A program made the translations under genes and the position numbers. The notes beneath the pieces were generated by a model that made no database searches, was not told the DNA's origin, and worked only from the letters and a program-made list of their open reading frames with translations. A stretch of 64,000 nucleotides of DNA, taken from contig JAVBRO010000016.1 in the NCBI GenBank assembly GCA_031547885.1, positions 1 to 64,000 of the forward strand, given 5' to 3'. Numbering within the stretch: position 1 is the stretch's first letter; each line of letters starts with the position of its first letter. Origin of the DNA: UBA940 sp031547885. GTDB lineage: Bacteria > Bacteroidota > Bacteroidia > Bacteroidales > Rikenellaceae. Of this stretch, positions 8,011-15,998 are shown piece by piece.

Positions 8011-8730
8011 CTACTTCTTGCCCAGTTTGCTTTCGACCTCTTCCTTTGAGAGGGGTTTTGTCGCAAAAAACCAGTCGTGCAGGTTGACTCCTTGCTCGCT
8101 GTCGCGCTTTTCGGCAGCTTCCATTGTTTTTGGGGCGGGAACGATAACTTCGTCGCCTGGACGCCAGTCGGCCGGAAGCGACACTCCGAAATTGTCGGTG
8201 GTCTGCAGTCCGATGAGAATACGTTTGATTTCGTCGAAGTTGCGGCCCAGCGACTGCGGATAGTATAGGATCGTGCGGATAATTCCTTTCGGGTCGATGA
8301 AAAAGACGGCCCTCACGGCCGAGGTTTCGCTCTGCCCCGGCTGGATCATGCCGTACATATTGGCGACTTTCATGGAAATGTCGTCGATAAGCGGGAAGCG
8401 CACCCTGATGCCTTTCAGGTTTTTCCACTCCACTTTTTCCTCGATGCGGCGCAGCCATGCGATGTGGCTCGACAGTCCGTCGACGGAGAGTCCGACGAGC
8501 TGGCAGTTGAGTTCGTCGAAATCCTTCTGCATGCTTCCGAAGGTCATGAATTCGGATGTGCAGACGGGGGTAAAATCGGCCGGGTGGCTGAAGAGTATGA
8601 TCCAGCGCCCCTTGAAATCGTGGGGAAAATTGATCTTTCCTTCTGTGGTCATAGCTTCGAATGCCGGCGCGGGATCGCCCAACCGCGGCATGCTGCTGCA
8701 TTTGCAGTCGTTGCAGTTACATTCTGACAT
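8011..8730 (-). CDS. Prx6-type peroxiredoxin with Cys-rich N-terminus
   Basis: This 239-residue protein reduces hydroperoxides via a peroxidatic Cys57 in PADFTPVCTSE. The length and C-terminal extension fit the Prx6/1-Cys class. Before the usual start of the fold (MPRLGDPAP at residue 14) sits a short tail with Cys4, 6, 9 and 11 (CNCNDCKC). A second internal Cys is Cys76. The C-terminal region has WFFATK where some relatives carry a resolving Cys, so that function could have moved to the N-terminal Cys cluster, or the cluster may bind metal. The gene is monocistronic and ends at the shared terminator. I found no clear -33/-7 promoter upstream. Confidence 0.85.
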   Translation of the reverse strand: MSECNCNDCKCSSMPRLGDPAPAFEAMTTEGKINFPHDFKGRWIILFSHPADFTPVCTSEFMTFGSMQKDFDELNCQLVGLSVDGLSSHIAWLRRIEEKVEWKNLKGIRVRFPLIDDISMKVANMYGMIQPGQSETSAVRAVFFIDPKGIIRTILYYPQSLGRNFDEIKRILIGLQTTDNFGVSLPADWRPGDEVIVPAPKTMEAAEKRDSEQGVNLHDWFFATKPLSKEEVESKLGKK

Positions 8731-8916
8731 AGTCTTATATTTTAAGAGTTAAACTGATCGATTTTACCACAAGAATCATACTTATTCCACCGTGAACCTG
8801 AAATTTCCGATCATGTTTTCTGATAGCCGTATCAGTAAAAACTTTTTCACTCTTCTTTAAAATATCCGTACCGCCCGATCGTCTTGTATAGTAAAGACAC
8901 TTAAAAACCGACGATT

Positions 8917-9090
8917 ATGAAAGAGACCGGTATGATAAAAGAAACCGCGGCAGCGGCGAGTAAGGCGGATCAAATAGCAGCGGCAGCCGTTTCCAATTGG
9001 CCCTTTGCGTGGCTGTTCCAACTTGCGGACTTCGGCGAGGACGACGACAGGGAGTATGAACCCAAACCCGTCGTATCATGGCAGCGGTGA
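8917..9090 (+). CDS. 57-residue small protein of unknown function
   Basis: An ATG at 8917 opens 57 codons ending in TGA at 9088-9090. The N-terminal half is an alanine-rich amphipathic-looking helix (KETAAAASKADQIAAAAV). A hydrophobic WPFAWLFQLADF segment follows, then an acidic GEDDDREYEP tail. It is followed 18 bp later by a 14-bp-stem terminator, which supports a dedicated transcript. Base composition resembles the surrounding genes. I do not recognise the family. No consensus promoter was seen upstream. The gene faces the ribosomal operon. Confidence 0.6.
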   Translation: MKETGMIKETAAAASKADQIAAAAVSNWPFAWLFQLADFGEDDDREYEPKPVVSWQR

Positions 9091-9108
9091 CAATAGAGTA
9101 AATACCAC

Positions 9109-9150
9109 AATACAAAAGGCGCCGCCCGGTTGGACAGCGCCTTTTGTATT
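9109..9150. terminator. Strong bidirectional terminator
   Basis: AATACAAAAGGCGC (9109-9122) pairs perfectly with GCGCCTTTTGTATT (9137-9150) around a 14-nt loop. It separates the small protein gene from the convergent ribosomal operon. Confidence 0.85.
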
Positions 9151-9221
9151 AAGATGCGTTGGGAAATTTCCGGAACCAGAAGTCGATAAAGAACGCCCCC
9201 TGTCCCGGCCCCCGAAAGAAA

Positions 9222-9380
9222 CTACTTCGTTTTCTTCCAGAACTCGTCGATATGATCGTTGGGCACGACTTCTTCTTTGAAAGCGTACGCTCCCGTCTTA
9301 TCGGATTTAACCATCTTAATGCATTTCGTAAAGCTCTTACCCGAGCCTGTTTTCAGTGTTGCAACTACTTTCTTTGCCAT
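9222..9380 (-). CDS. DUF4295 small basic protein, probable ribosomal protein bL38
   Basis: The start ATG at 9380 opens 52 codons, MAKKVVATLKTGSGKSFTK to the C-terminal FWKKTK. This matches the DUF4295 proteins that follow rpmB and rpmG throughout Bacteroidota. From memory, this family was identified as a phylum-specific large-subunit protein (bL38) in Bacteroidota ribosome structures. It is Lys-rich as expected for rRNA binding. It sits 13 bp after rpmG in the same operon. Family assignment by context and sequence is firm; the bL38 name is recalled and not checked. Confidence 0.85.
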   Translation of the reverse strand: MAKKVVATLKTGSGKSFTKCIKMVKSDKTGAYAFKEEVVPNDHIDEFWKKTK

Positions 9381-9393
9381 GACGGTTACTCTT

Positions 9394-9576
9394 TTACTTA
9401 ATTTCCCTGTGTACGGTCACCTTCTTCAAATACGGGTTGTATTTGCGGCGTTCGAGCCTGTCGGGTGTGTTTTTCTTGTTCTTGGTGGTGATGTAGCGGG
9501 ACATACCCGGAACACCGCTTTCCCTTTGTTCAGTACATTCCAGAATGACCTGAACCCTTACTTCTTTCTTTGCCAT
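9394..9576 (-). CDS. rpmG: 50S ribosomal protein L33
   Basis: This 60-residue protein has the L33 core (VILECTEQ, RYITTKNKKNTPDRLE, KYNPYLKKVTVHRE). It keeps only one Cys, so it is the zinc-free form. It has the small insertion ESGVPGM typical of Bacteroidota L33. It is the second gene of the rpmB-rpmG-DUF4295 operon, 12 bp after rpmB. Confidence 0.97.
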   Translation of the reverse strand: MAKKEVRVQVILECTEQRESGVPGMSRYITTKNKKNTPDRLERRKYNPYLKKVTVHREIK

Positions 9577-9588
9577 TTCGTGGAGTGA

Positions 9589-9822
9589 TTAATAGACTTT
9601 ACGGGGAGCGACTGCATCTTTCAGAGCGGCGTCGAGCCCTTTCTTGTTAATGTTTTTCATACCGGCAGCGGATACCTTCAGGGTAACCCAGCGGCCCTCT
9701 TCTTCCGACCAGAAACGCTTGATCTTCAAGTTTGGGTTGAAGCGGCGTTTGGTCTTCTTGTTTGAGTGGGAAACATTGTTCCCCGTCAAAGCGGTTTTAC
9801 CTGTGATTTCGCAAATTCTCAT
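9589..9822 (-). CDS. rpmB: 50S ribosomal protein L28
   Basis: This 77-residue protein begins MRICEITGKTALTGNNVSHS and continues KTKRRFNPNL, a standard L28. It is the first gene of the three-gene ribosomal operon, with a good promoter 36 bp upstream. Confidence 0.97.
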   Translation of the reverse strand: MRICEITGKTALTGNNVSHSNKKTKRRFNPNLKIKRFWSEEEGRWVTLKVSAAGMKNINKKGLDAALKDAVAPRKVY

Positions 9823-9857
9823 TTGTGTTGGTGCTTACTTTTACTGAATTAAGCCTG

Positions 9858-9889
9858 CAAATATAGCGCAAGCCGAGCGATAATGCAAA
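9858..9889 (-). promoter_or_regulatory. Promoter of rpmB operon
   Basis: On the minus strand, TTTG (9889-9886), 20 bp, TATATTTG (9865-9858). This is a near-perfect Bacteroidota housekeeping promoter. Confidence 0.75.
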
Positions 9890-10027
9890 TTTATTTGTAA
9901 TTATCCGAGGCGCCGCCTGTATTCTCCGAGCGCAGCGAAAGAAAATATAGTTGTTTTTTATTGGAAAACCTTACACCCCGCGCAAAATCAGGAAAATTCT
10001 TTCAGCATTATTACCTATCGGCCTTAC

Positions 10028-10098
10028 CGTCATTGCGAGGACTTCAGACCGAAGCAATCCAGACATTTGTTTTCCGGATTGCTTCGCTCGCAATGACG
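10028..10098. repeat. REP-like inverted repeat
   Basis: CGTCATTGCGAG at the left and CTCGCAATGACG at the right are inverted copies. Inner arms GAAGCAATCC and GGATTGCTTCG also pair. It belongs to the family of intergenic inverted repeats seen at about nine other places in this window. The rest of 9890-10142 shows nothing else. Confidence 0.85.
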
Positions 10099-10142
10099 GA
10101 TGAATGCAGGTCAAAAAATATATTTTATGCCGAAACAGGCCA

Positions 10143-12044
10143 TTATTTCGCCAGTTCGCGGTTTATCACCGATTCCCATTTTTCGGGAGTGTACATATCC
10201 TCTTCGAGGTATTCACCCTTTTTCGTGACGACCACCCACGAAGGAATGCCCCTTACCTCGAACTGGTCGCATACGTATCTCCACTGGCTGTCGGTCAGGT
10301 AGTAATGGTCGCCTCGGACATCGGCTATGGCGACTTCCCACTGCGCCCTGGGAGATGTTTCGCCGGTCAGGTAAACGAACGCCACGTTTTTGCCGAGGTA
10401 TGCGTCCTTATGGGGTTCGTGGCTCTTCATGGCGGCACGGCACGGACTGCACCACGTCGCCCAGAAGTCGACCACGACCACTTTTCCTGCATACTGTTTC
10501 ATGATGGCGTCGAAAAGTTCGCCGTCGGCAACCTGCGGAACGTCGCAGATCCGGTATCCGGTCTTCGATTTGGCATCCTCGATCTTCTTCTGCACGACGG
10601 CCTGTTTCATGGCGACGGCATCTTTCAGTTCCGGTTCGGTAACCTTGTCGAATTCAGCCTGCGCCTCTTCCGGCACATTCATCCTCTCCACGCAATCCAT
10701 CATCCTTTGCGTCGCCAGGATATGATCGCTAAAGGAGCCCTTCAGTCCGAAGATATCGGTGACTTTCCCGCGCAGGCCCCAGTATCCGTAACCCGGATAC
10801 CCGGCATATATATTCGGCATCGCCGCCGGATCGAGCCCATCGAAAAGTGTGTGGTAATCGCTGTCCGAGAATTCGAAAGGCGCAACCCCTGCCGGGAGTT
10901 GAGCATTCCACTCGAGGCCCAGACTGCGTTTCTGCGCGGCTGCAAGCTGGAAAGTGAGCTGCGACAGGCCGAAGATATAATCCCCGTTAAGAGCGTCTGC
11001 GGCGAGCTCTTTTTCTATCGGCGAATATTCGGGGCGTTCATTTATTTCGACGATTTTTTTGTCATACAGGCCGCGGATGTCAGCGGCGACCTGCGCCGTA
11101 GTTTTTTCCAGCATTGCAGACATTTCGTCGGGGCTCACGCTCAAAAGGCCCATTGACATCAATTCCCAGTCGATCATATTATTTGCAAGGATGGCGTTTG
11201 CGGCGGCATAACGGCCGTCTGTGAGGATAGCCGGCCCGTCCCCGGCCCTCTCCTTGTCATAGCGCGATCCCTGCCGCGAAAGTTTCACGAGGTCGACCCA
11301 GACGTTGTTTTCCACCCCTGGCTCCAGGACGAACGACGATCTGTTTCCGGCGACATTCAGTTTCATCTGTGTCGGGCCGTACAATGGCAGGTTGTAAGTA
11401 TAGGTTCCGTTTTCAGCGCTGACCGGATCGCTGCCGTCGCTTTCGATCTCCAGCAGGCCGGCAAAAAAGAATTTCGGCTGCATCGGATAACCTTTGGGTT
11501 CGCCCAAAAGGTGTATTTTTACGACCGTTTCGGCCGACTTCAGTCCGGTTTCGGGAAGTGTTCCGGCGCGGTAATCGATATTGCGCACGGCCGACGGGAT
11601 AGCGGCCCTGTAGTTGTACGAAGGCTTGCCGCCGCGCAGCTGTATATTCCATATTTTGAAATAGCCGTCCGGTTCGCCCTCTATGAAGTCTATGGTTTTG
11701 AGCTTCGGATTTATCGGCTCGAAAACGAGTGCGAATGAAGACTCTCCCGACTCGGGCATCCAGTGTTCCGCGGCGAGTTCTATCCCTTCGGCGCCAGTGA
11801 TCATATACTTTTCACCGCCACCGTAGAGGTACGCGGTAGTGTCGATACGTATCCATTGGCCCGGATTGTAGAAGGCATCGACATAGACGATGGTAGCTGT
11901 ATCCGTCAGGGCGATCCTGTCGACCTGGATGGTTTGCGAGTTGCGGACCCCGGCCAGCGGGCGTTCGATAACTCTTTCGCGGGGAGCGCAGGCCGCCAGG
12001 CAGACCGCCGCAGCCAGTAAGATGGAGATATTTCTGCACTTCAT
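10143..12044 (-). CDS. Lipoprotein with C-terminal TlpA-like thioredoxin domain
   Basis: The protein has 633 residues from ATG 12044, chosen because MKCRNISILL starts a clean lipoprotein signal ending LAAC (Cys19). About 480 residues of beta-rich exported region of unknown family follow. The C-terminal 140 residues are a thioredoxin fold with FWATWCSPCRAAM (CxxC active site) and the cis-Pro region GIPSWVVV. Such TlpA/ResA-like lipoproteins reduce or isomerise disulfides outside the cytoplasm. Many Bacteroidota versions have long N-terminal domains of unknown role. The gene appears monocistronic. Confidence 0.8.
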   Translation of the reverse strand: MKCRNISILLAAAVCLAACAPRERVIERPLAGVRNSQTIQVDRIALTDTATIVYVDAFYNPGQWIRIDTTAYLYGGGEKYMITGAEGIELAAEHWMPESGESSFALVFEPINPKLKTIDFIEGEPDGYFKIWNIQLRGGKPSYNYRAAIPSAVRNIDYRAGTLPETGLKSAETVVKIHLLGEPKGYPMQPKFFFAGLLEIESDGSDPVSAENGTYTYNLPLYGPTQMKLNVAGNRSSFVLEPGVENNVWVDLVKLSRQGSRYDKERAGDGPAILTDGRYAAANAILANNMIDWELMSMGLLSVSPDEMSAMLEKTTAQVAADIRGLYDKKIVEINERPEYSPIEKELAADALNGDYIFGLSQLTFQLAAAQKRSLGLEWNAQLPAGVAPFEFSDSDYHTLFDGLDPAAMPNIYAGYPGYGYWGLRGKVTDIFGLKGSFSDHILATQRMMDCVERMNVPEEAQAEFDKVTEPELKDAVAMKQAVVQKKIEDAKSKTGYRICDVPQVADGELFDAIMKQYAGKVVVVDFWATWCSPCRAAMKSHEPHKDAYLGKNVAFVYLTGETSPRAQWEVAIADVRGDHYYLTDSQWRYVCDQFEVRGIPSWVVVTKKGEYLEEDMYTPEKWESVINRELAK

Positions 12045-12071
12045 ATGAGATAGTGTTAGAAGATTCAACTA

Positions 12072-12105
12072 CAAATTTAGTAATAATCCGGATTTACAAA
12101 ACAAA
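12072..12105 (-). promoter_or_regulatory. Candidate promoter of the TlpA-like gene
   Basis: TAAATTTG (12079-12072 on minus) is a full -7 match. TTTG boxes lie 17 and 22 bp upstream, so the spacing is off by two or three. Confidence 0.45.
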
Positions 12106-12192
12106 CCGGTGATTTAACCGGACAAAAAGCGGTTTCATTGATTGGTTTTCGGAAAAAACCGGCGGAATTCATATATTAGAGGCACGAAACAA

Positions 12193-12270
12193 GTTGAAAA
12201 TTGAGGATGGAGAATGGAAAATGCATTTAAAATAACTCCCTTTCAATTTTCAACTTTCAACTTTCAATTG
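12193..12270. repeat. Word-repeat inverted spacer (TTGAAAATTGA type)
   Basis: The left arm (12193 on) uses words such as GTTGAAAATTGAG. The right arm ends with repeats of TTTCAACTTTCAA, its complement. It abuts the start codon of the histidine kinase gene. Confidence 0.7.
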
Positions 12271-12275
12271 TAGAA

Positions 12276-13469
12276 ATGGAGAAGGCAAAGCGCAGGCAGG
12301 CTATTTTGGAGAACCTGATCTACGGCATCATCTGGCTGGTGGTGCTGGTGCTGCCGGTGTTCATGTACTCACAGAGCGGGACGGTCTACTGGTCGCGCAT
12401 CTTCAGTTTCTGGATACGCATCCTGCCGTTTTTCGTCCTGTTCGTCGTAAACAATTACGTGCTCGTTCCCTGTTTCCTCACGCGGAAACGCTGGTGGCTC
12501 TATTTCGCATCGCTTGCGGTGCTGCTTTTCCTCTTTTTTTCGGTCATTCAGCCATCCGTCGTCCGCAGGTACCTGATGCCTAAAGATATGGAATATGCTA
12601 TGATGATGCACGAGCGCATGGATGCCGACAGCACTTTCATGCCGCCGTGGCTGCGCGGAGAGATGGACCGCAGAGAGATGCCGCCGCAGGGAGAACGCGG
12701 TGAACATATGGGCGGCCGCCGCCCGCCCGAGCGTGGAATGCCTCCCGGCGGCCCGGTCCTGAAGATGCCGGTACGTATGTCGATGATGCTCAACGATTGG
12801 CTGGTGGCGATACTGATCGTGGGCTTCAACATAGCGATCCGCTATATGTTCAAGTCGATCCGCGACGAGCGCCAGATCAAGGAGTTGGAGGCCACCACGC
12901 TGCAGGCCGAGTTGAACTACCTGAAGGCGCAGATCAACCCGCATTTCTTCATGAACACGCTCAACAACATCCACGCCCTGGTGGACATTGACGGCGAGAA
13001 GGCCAAGGAGACGGTGATCGAGCTGTCGAAGATCATGCGCTACGTGCTGTACGAAGCCGACCAGCAAGGGATACAGCTTTCCAAGGAGATCCAGTTCATC
13101 GAGAATTACGTGAGCCTTATGCGCATCCGTTTTTCCGACGAAATAGATATAGTGATGGAGTTCCCCGACCCCGTGCCGGACGTGAAGATCCCGCCGATGA
13201 TGCTTGTGACGCTGATCGAGAACGCTTTCAAGCACGGCATCAGCTACCGGCGCGACTCTTATATCCACACCCGGCTGACAGTCCTCGACGACCGCATCAC
13301 CTATACGGTCGAGAACAGCCTGGGTGAAAAAGGGTCTGAAAAACCGGGGGTGGGCATGGAAAATATGCGGAAAAGGTTAAATTTGCTCTACGGCGGCCGC
13401 TACACCCTCGATGCCCGCCAGACGCTCGAAAAATACACAGTAACGCTTACCATACCCGTAATGCCATGA
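12276..13469 (+). CDS. LytS-type sensor histidine kinase with Met-rich periplasmic loop
   Basis: This 397-residue protein has three hydrophobic helices in residues 10-95 and a fourth at about 170-192. Between helix 3 and helix 4 lies a loop of about 70 residues with about 15 methionines plus His, Arg and Pro-Gly runs (EMPPQGERGEHMGG). With a cytoplasmic N-terminus this loop would be periplasmic. The kinase core has QINPHFFMNTLNN (His223) and the ATP-binding LIENAFKHG, the HisKA_7TM/LytS class. It is translationally coupled (4-bp overlap) to its LytTR response regulator. Confidence 0.9.
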   Translation: MEKAKRRQAILENLIYGIIWLVVLVLPVFMYSQSGTVYWSRIFSFWIRILPFFVLFVVNNYVLVPCFLTRKRWWLYFASLAVLLFLFFSVIQPSVVRRYLMPKDMEYAMMMHERMDADSTFMPPWLRGEMDRREMPPQGERGEHMGGRRPPERGMPPGGPVLKMPVRMSMMLNDWLVAILIVGFNIAIRYMFKSIRDERQIKELEATTLQAELNYLKAQINPHFFMNTLNNIHALVDIDGEKAKETVIELSKIMRYVLYEADQQGIQLSKEIQFIENYVSLMRIRFSDEIDIVMEFPDPVPDVKIPPMMLVTLIENAFKHGISYRRDSYIHTRLTVLDDRITYTVENSLGEKGSEKPGVGMENMRKRLNLLYGGRYTLDARQTLEKYTVTLTIPVMP

Positions 13470-14182
13470 TGCGATGCGCCGCAATAGATGACGAACCCCT
13501 CGCCCTGAAACAGATCACGGGCTACATCGAACGCACTCCGTTCCTGCAGCTCGCAGCGGCCTATCCGGGCGCGATAGAGGCTGCGGGGGCGCTTGCCGCC
13601 GACGACATCGATCTGCTCTTTATCGACATAGACATGCCCGGTCTGAGCGGCCTCGAGTTCGTGCGTTCGCTGGCCAGGAAACCGATGGTGGTCTTCACGA
13701 CGGCATACTCGGAGTTCGCGGTGGAGGGTTTTCGGCTCGATGCCACCGACTACCTGTTAAAGCCGATAGGTTACGCCGATTTCCTGCGTGCGGCAGAGAA
13801 GGCTTACAGGCAGTTCAGGCTCTCATCCACCCCGCCGCCTGCGGAGCAGGAAGCCGGCCGCCTGTTCGTTAAATCGGAGTATAAGAGCGTTCCCGTGGAC
13901 TTATCGCGGATCAGCCATATCGAGAGCATGGGCGAGTATATCCGCATTTTCACGGACGGCCAGAAACCGGTGATGACGCTGGGGAGCATCCGTTCGATGG
14001 CGGAGAAACTGCCTGCGGAGACATTCATGCGCGTCCACCGTTCGTATCTGGTGAATCTGCGGCGCATAGCGGCTGTGGAGCGCGGCGTGATCATCACAGC
14101 CGACGGCACCCGCATCCCCGTAGGCGACCAGTATAAGGAGGATTTCAGGAATTTTCTCGAGAGAAACTCCTTCTCAAAATAA
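13466..14182 (+). CDS. LytTR-family response regulator
   Basis: This 238-residue protein has a receiver domain with acidic pocket DDE (8-10), phospho-acceptor Asp54 in LFIDIDMPG, and the conserved Lys in YLLKPI. The C-terminal half is a LytTR DNA-binding domain with the characteristic FMRVHRSYLVNL. It is the partner of the preceding kinase. Target promoters are unknown. Confidence 0.93.
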   Translation: MMRCAAIDDEPLALKQITGYIERTPFLQLAAAYPGAIEAAGALAADDIDLLFIDIDMPGLSGLEFVRSLARKPMVVFTTAYSEFAVEGFRLDATDYLLKPIGYADFLRAAEKAYRQFRLSSTPPPAEQEAGRLFVKSEYKSVPVDLSRISHIESMGEYIRIFTDGQKPVMTLGSIRSMAEKLPAETFMRVHRSYLVNLRRIAAVERGVIITADGTRIPVGDQYKEDFRNFLERNSFSK

Positions 14183-14189
14183 ACGCGAA

Positions 14190-14220
14190 GATCCCCGCCT
14201 GACGCAGGCGGGGATCTGTT
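14190..14220 (+). terminator. Rho-independent terminator
   Basis: GATCCCCGCCT (14190-14200) pairs with AGGCGGGGATC (14206-14216), followed by TGTTTT. It closes the two-component operon. Confidence 0.9.
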
Positions 14221-14248
14221 TTCAACGCGGTCAGGAGCTCCGGACCCT

Positions 14249-15256
14249 TTATTCTTCAGCCATATCGAACTCGACCATGATCGGCAGGTGATCCGACGGG
14301 TGCCAGAAATTCGACAGATTCTGCGGGTCGCGCACCTGGCTGGTATAGTCGTCGAGCATCACATCCGTCCATACTATGCGGTCGCACAGCGGATGGGTGC
14401 AATAGATAAAGTCTATCCTCGATTCGGACGGCATGGTCTTTTTGAACTCGCCGGGATGCTTCTCCGCGATAATATCGACATAGGGGGTGTTCGATGCGAT
14501 ATAGTCATGGACCAGAAGCCTGGTATCGTCTTCCGGATATTCGTAGAACCAGTTGTCGAGGCGCGAACGTGAATTGAAATCGCCGGCCATGAGCCACAGT
14601 TGTCCGTCCGCCCCCGGAATCGTTTTTATCGTATGATCGCAGATATATTCTATCTCCATGCGGCGGTAGCGGTCGCCTCCGTTCGCGGCTATGCTGGCTT
14701 CCCTGTCTTCGGCTTCGAAAGCATATTTCTGCGGCCACAGGTGCAGGCTCACAATGTTTAGCGTATGCCCGTTGACCTCGATCCGCGCCCATCCGCTGCC
14801 GTGCGTAACCACGCTGTCGGGTGCGGCGCCGACGATGCGTTCCACATTTTCGATGGGATATTTCGAGGTTATAACCTGCGGGTAATTGTCGCGGTGGCCG
14901 CCCACGTAAAAATATTCATGGCCGTAACGTGCGGCAAGTTCTCCCCAGTTATCGACCAGGTAATGCTCTTCTGCGGGCATCTTTTCGGCGGTGCCCGGAT
15001 AGTAAATTGTCTGTGCTTCGCACCAGATGCAGATATCGGGCTTCTGTTTGCCGACCCATTCCACAAAAGCGTCGTAGTTGTCGTCCTGGCCGCTCCACAT
15101 CCCGTTCTGGATATTCCAGTACAGCACGCGGAGATTTTCGTTGGAGAAAGGTTTATCGGCGCACGACGAAAGGGCGGCGGCCAGCAGAATGACTGCGGCG
15201 GCCAGCAGATTCCGCAGGGAGACGGCGCTCCTGCCAAAAGTCTTGGTTTTCATCAT
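14249..15256 (-). CDS. Lipoprotein of the endonuclease/exonuclease/phosphatase family
   Basis: The protein has 335 residues from ATG 15256 (15253 also possible). Its lipoprotein signal ends LSSC (Cys32). The DNase I-like fold is shown by RVLYWNIQNG (Asn), DICIWCEA (Glu), MAGDFNSRS (GDFN metal site) and the C-terminal SDHLPI (catalytic His). Because it is exported, the substrate is probably a phosphodiester or phosphomonoester outside the cell (nucleic acid, phospholipid headgroup or phosphosugar). No partner gene tells which. Confidence 0.85.
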   Translation of the reverse strand: MMKTKTFGRSAVSLRNLLAAAVILLAAALSSCADKPFSNENLRVLYWNIQNGMWSGQDDNYDAFVEWVGKQKPDICIWCEAQTIYYPGTAEKMPAEEHYLVDNWGELAARYGHEYFYVGGHRDNYPQVITSKYPIENVERIVGAAPDSVVTHGSGWARIEVNGHTLNIVSLHLWPQKYAFEAEDREASIAANGGDRYRRMEIEYICDHTIKTIPGADGQLWLMAGDFNSRSRLDNWFYEYPEDDTRLLVHDYIASNTPYVDIIAEKHPGEFKKTMPSESRIDFIYCTHPLCDRIVWTDVMLDDYTSQVRDPQNLSNFWHPSDHLPIMVEFDMAEE

Positions 15257-15289
15257 CAGGTTAGTTTTACATTGAACAGCGGGTTTCTG

Positions 15290-15297
15290 CAAAGATA
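15290..15297 (-). promoter_or_regulatory. Candidate -7 element
   Basis: TATCTTTG on the minus strand, 34 bp upstream of the phosphodiesterase-like gene. The -33 box is poor (TTTC at 17 bp). Confidence 0.35.
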
Positions 15298-15414
15298 TAA
15301 AATCCTTCTGAAACGAAATAGCTCACCGGCTGCCCTGAAGCGGTTTGCTTCCGGACAGCCGATGTATAAAACAGGTTATGTTCGCCGCCTTTCAGGCTGC
15401 TCTCCGAAGAGAAG

Positions 15415-15936
15415 CTACATAGGCTCGATGGAGGTGATCCATACACCTACGTCGGCATCTGCCACGCCATTGGGCACGTAGCCGCACCGTGATATCATGC
15501 CGTCATTATCTGCCTTGAAAAAGTGTTCGACATTTTTCCTTTTAATCAGCAAATCCGTCCGGGCTCTCTCATAGATTTTGTCAAGGGTGGTCGGTGCAGC
15601 AGCAGGGGGATCTTTTTTGGAACCGACCTCATCTCCATATTCGGTCCATTCCTGATCCTCTACGGGCAAAAGCGCAGGAGCGCCGCTTAAATACCTGAAA
15701 CTGCGCTGTGTCACTATGCCGTCAACCACGGTCATAGTAGTTTCACAATCAAACCAGTTCAAGGGACGAACCGTGAATTGATAGCTGTTGCCGTTGGCTT
15801 GTTCAAAAGCCAGCCATTTCTGAAAACTTTTTTCATATTCGCCGGCAAAATTGATGCCGTCGCTCTTGTCGCATGAGACAAGCAGCGGCATTGCGGCCAG
15901 CAGGACAAGAATTGGTTGCAGTAATTTTTTCATCAT
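15415..15936 (-). CDS. Small lipoprotein, possibly DUF6174-like
   Basis: This 173-residue protein has a lipoprotein signal, cleaved before Cys22 (LLVSC). The body has NSYQFTVRPLNWFDCETTMTV, a predicted beta hairpin pair, and the later TLDKIYERA. It resembles DUF6174 proteins in general layout, but I am unsure. It lies 62 bp downstream of the DUF4249 gene on the same strand and may be co-transcribed with the TonB receptor pair. Confidence 0.6.
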   Translation of the reverse strand: MMKKLLQPILVLLAAMPLLVSCDKSDGINFAGEYEKSFQKWLAFEQANGNSYQFTVRPLNWFDCETTMTVVDGIVTQRSFRYLSGAPALLPVEDQEWTEYGDEVGSKKDPPAAAPTTLDKIYERARTDLLIKRKNVEHFFKADNDGMISRCGYVPNGVADADVGVWITSIEPM

Positions 15937-15998
15937 CGTTCATTATAAGGTTGAGGTCTTTATAATAGAACGTGCCGACACCGGAAATACTGCACCGG

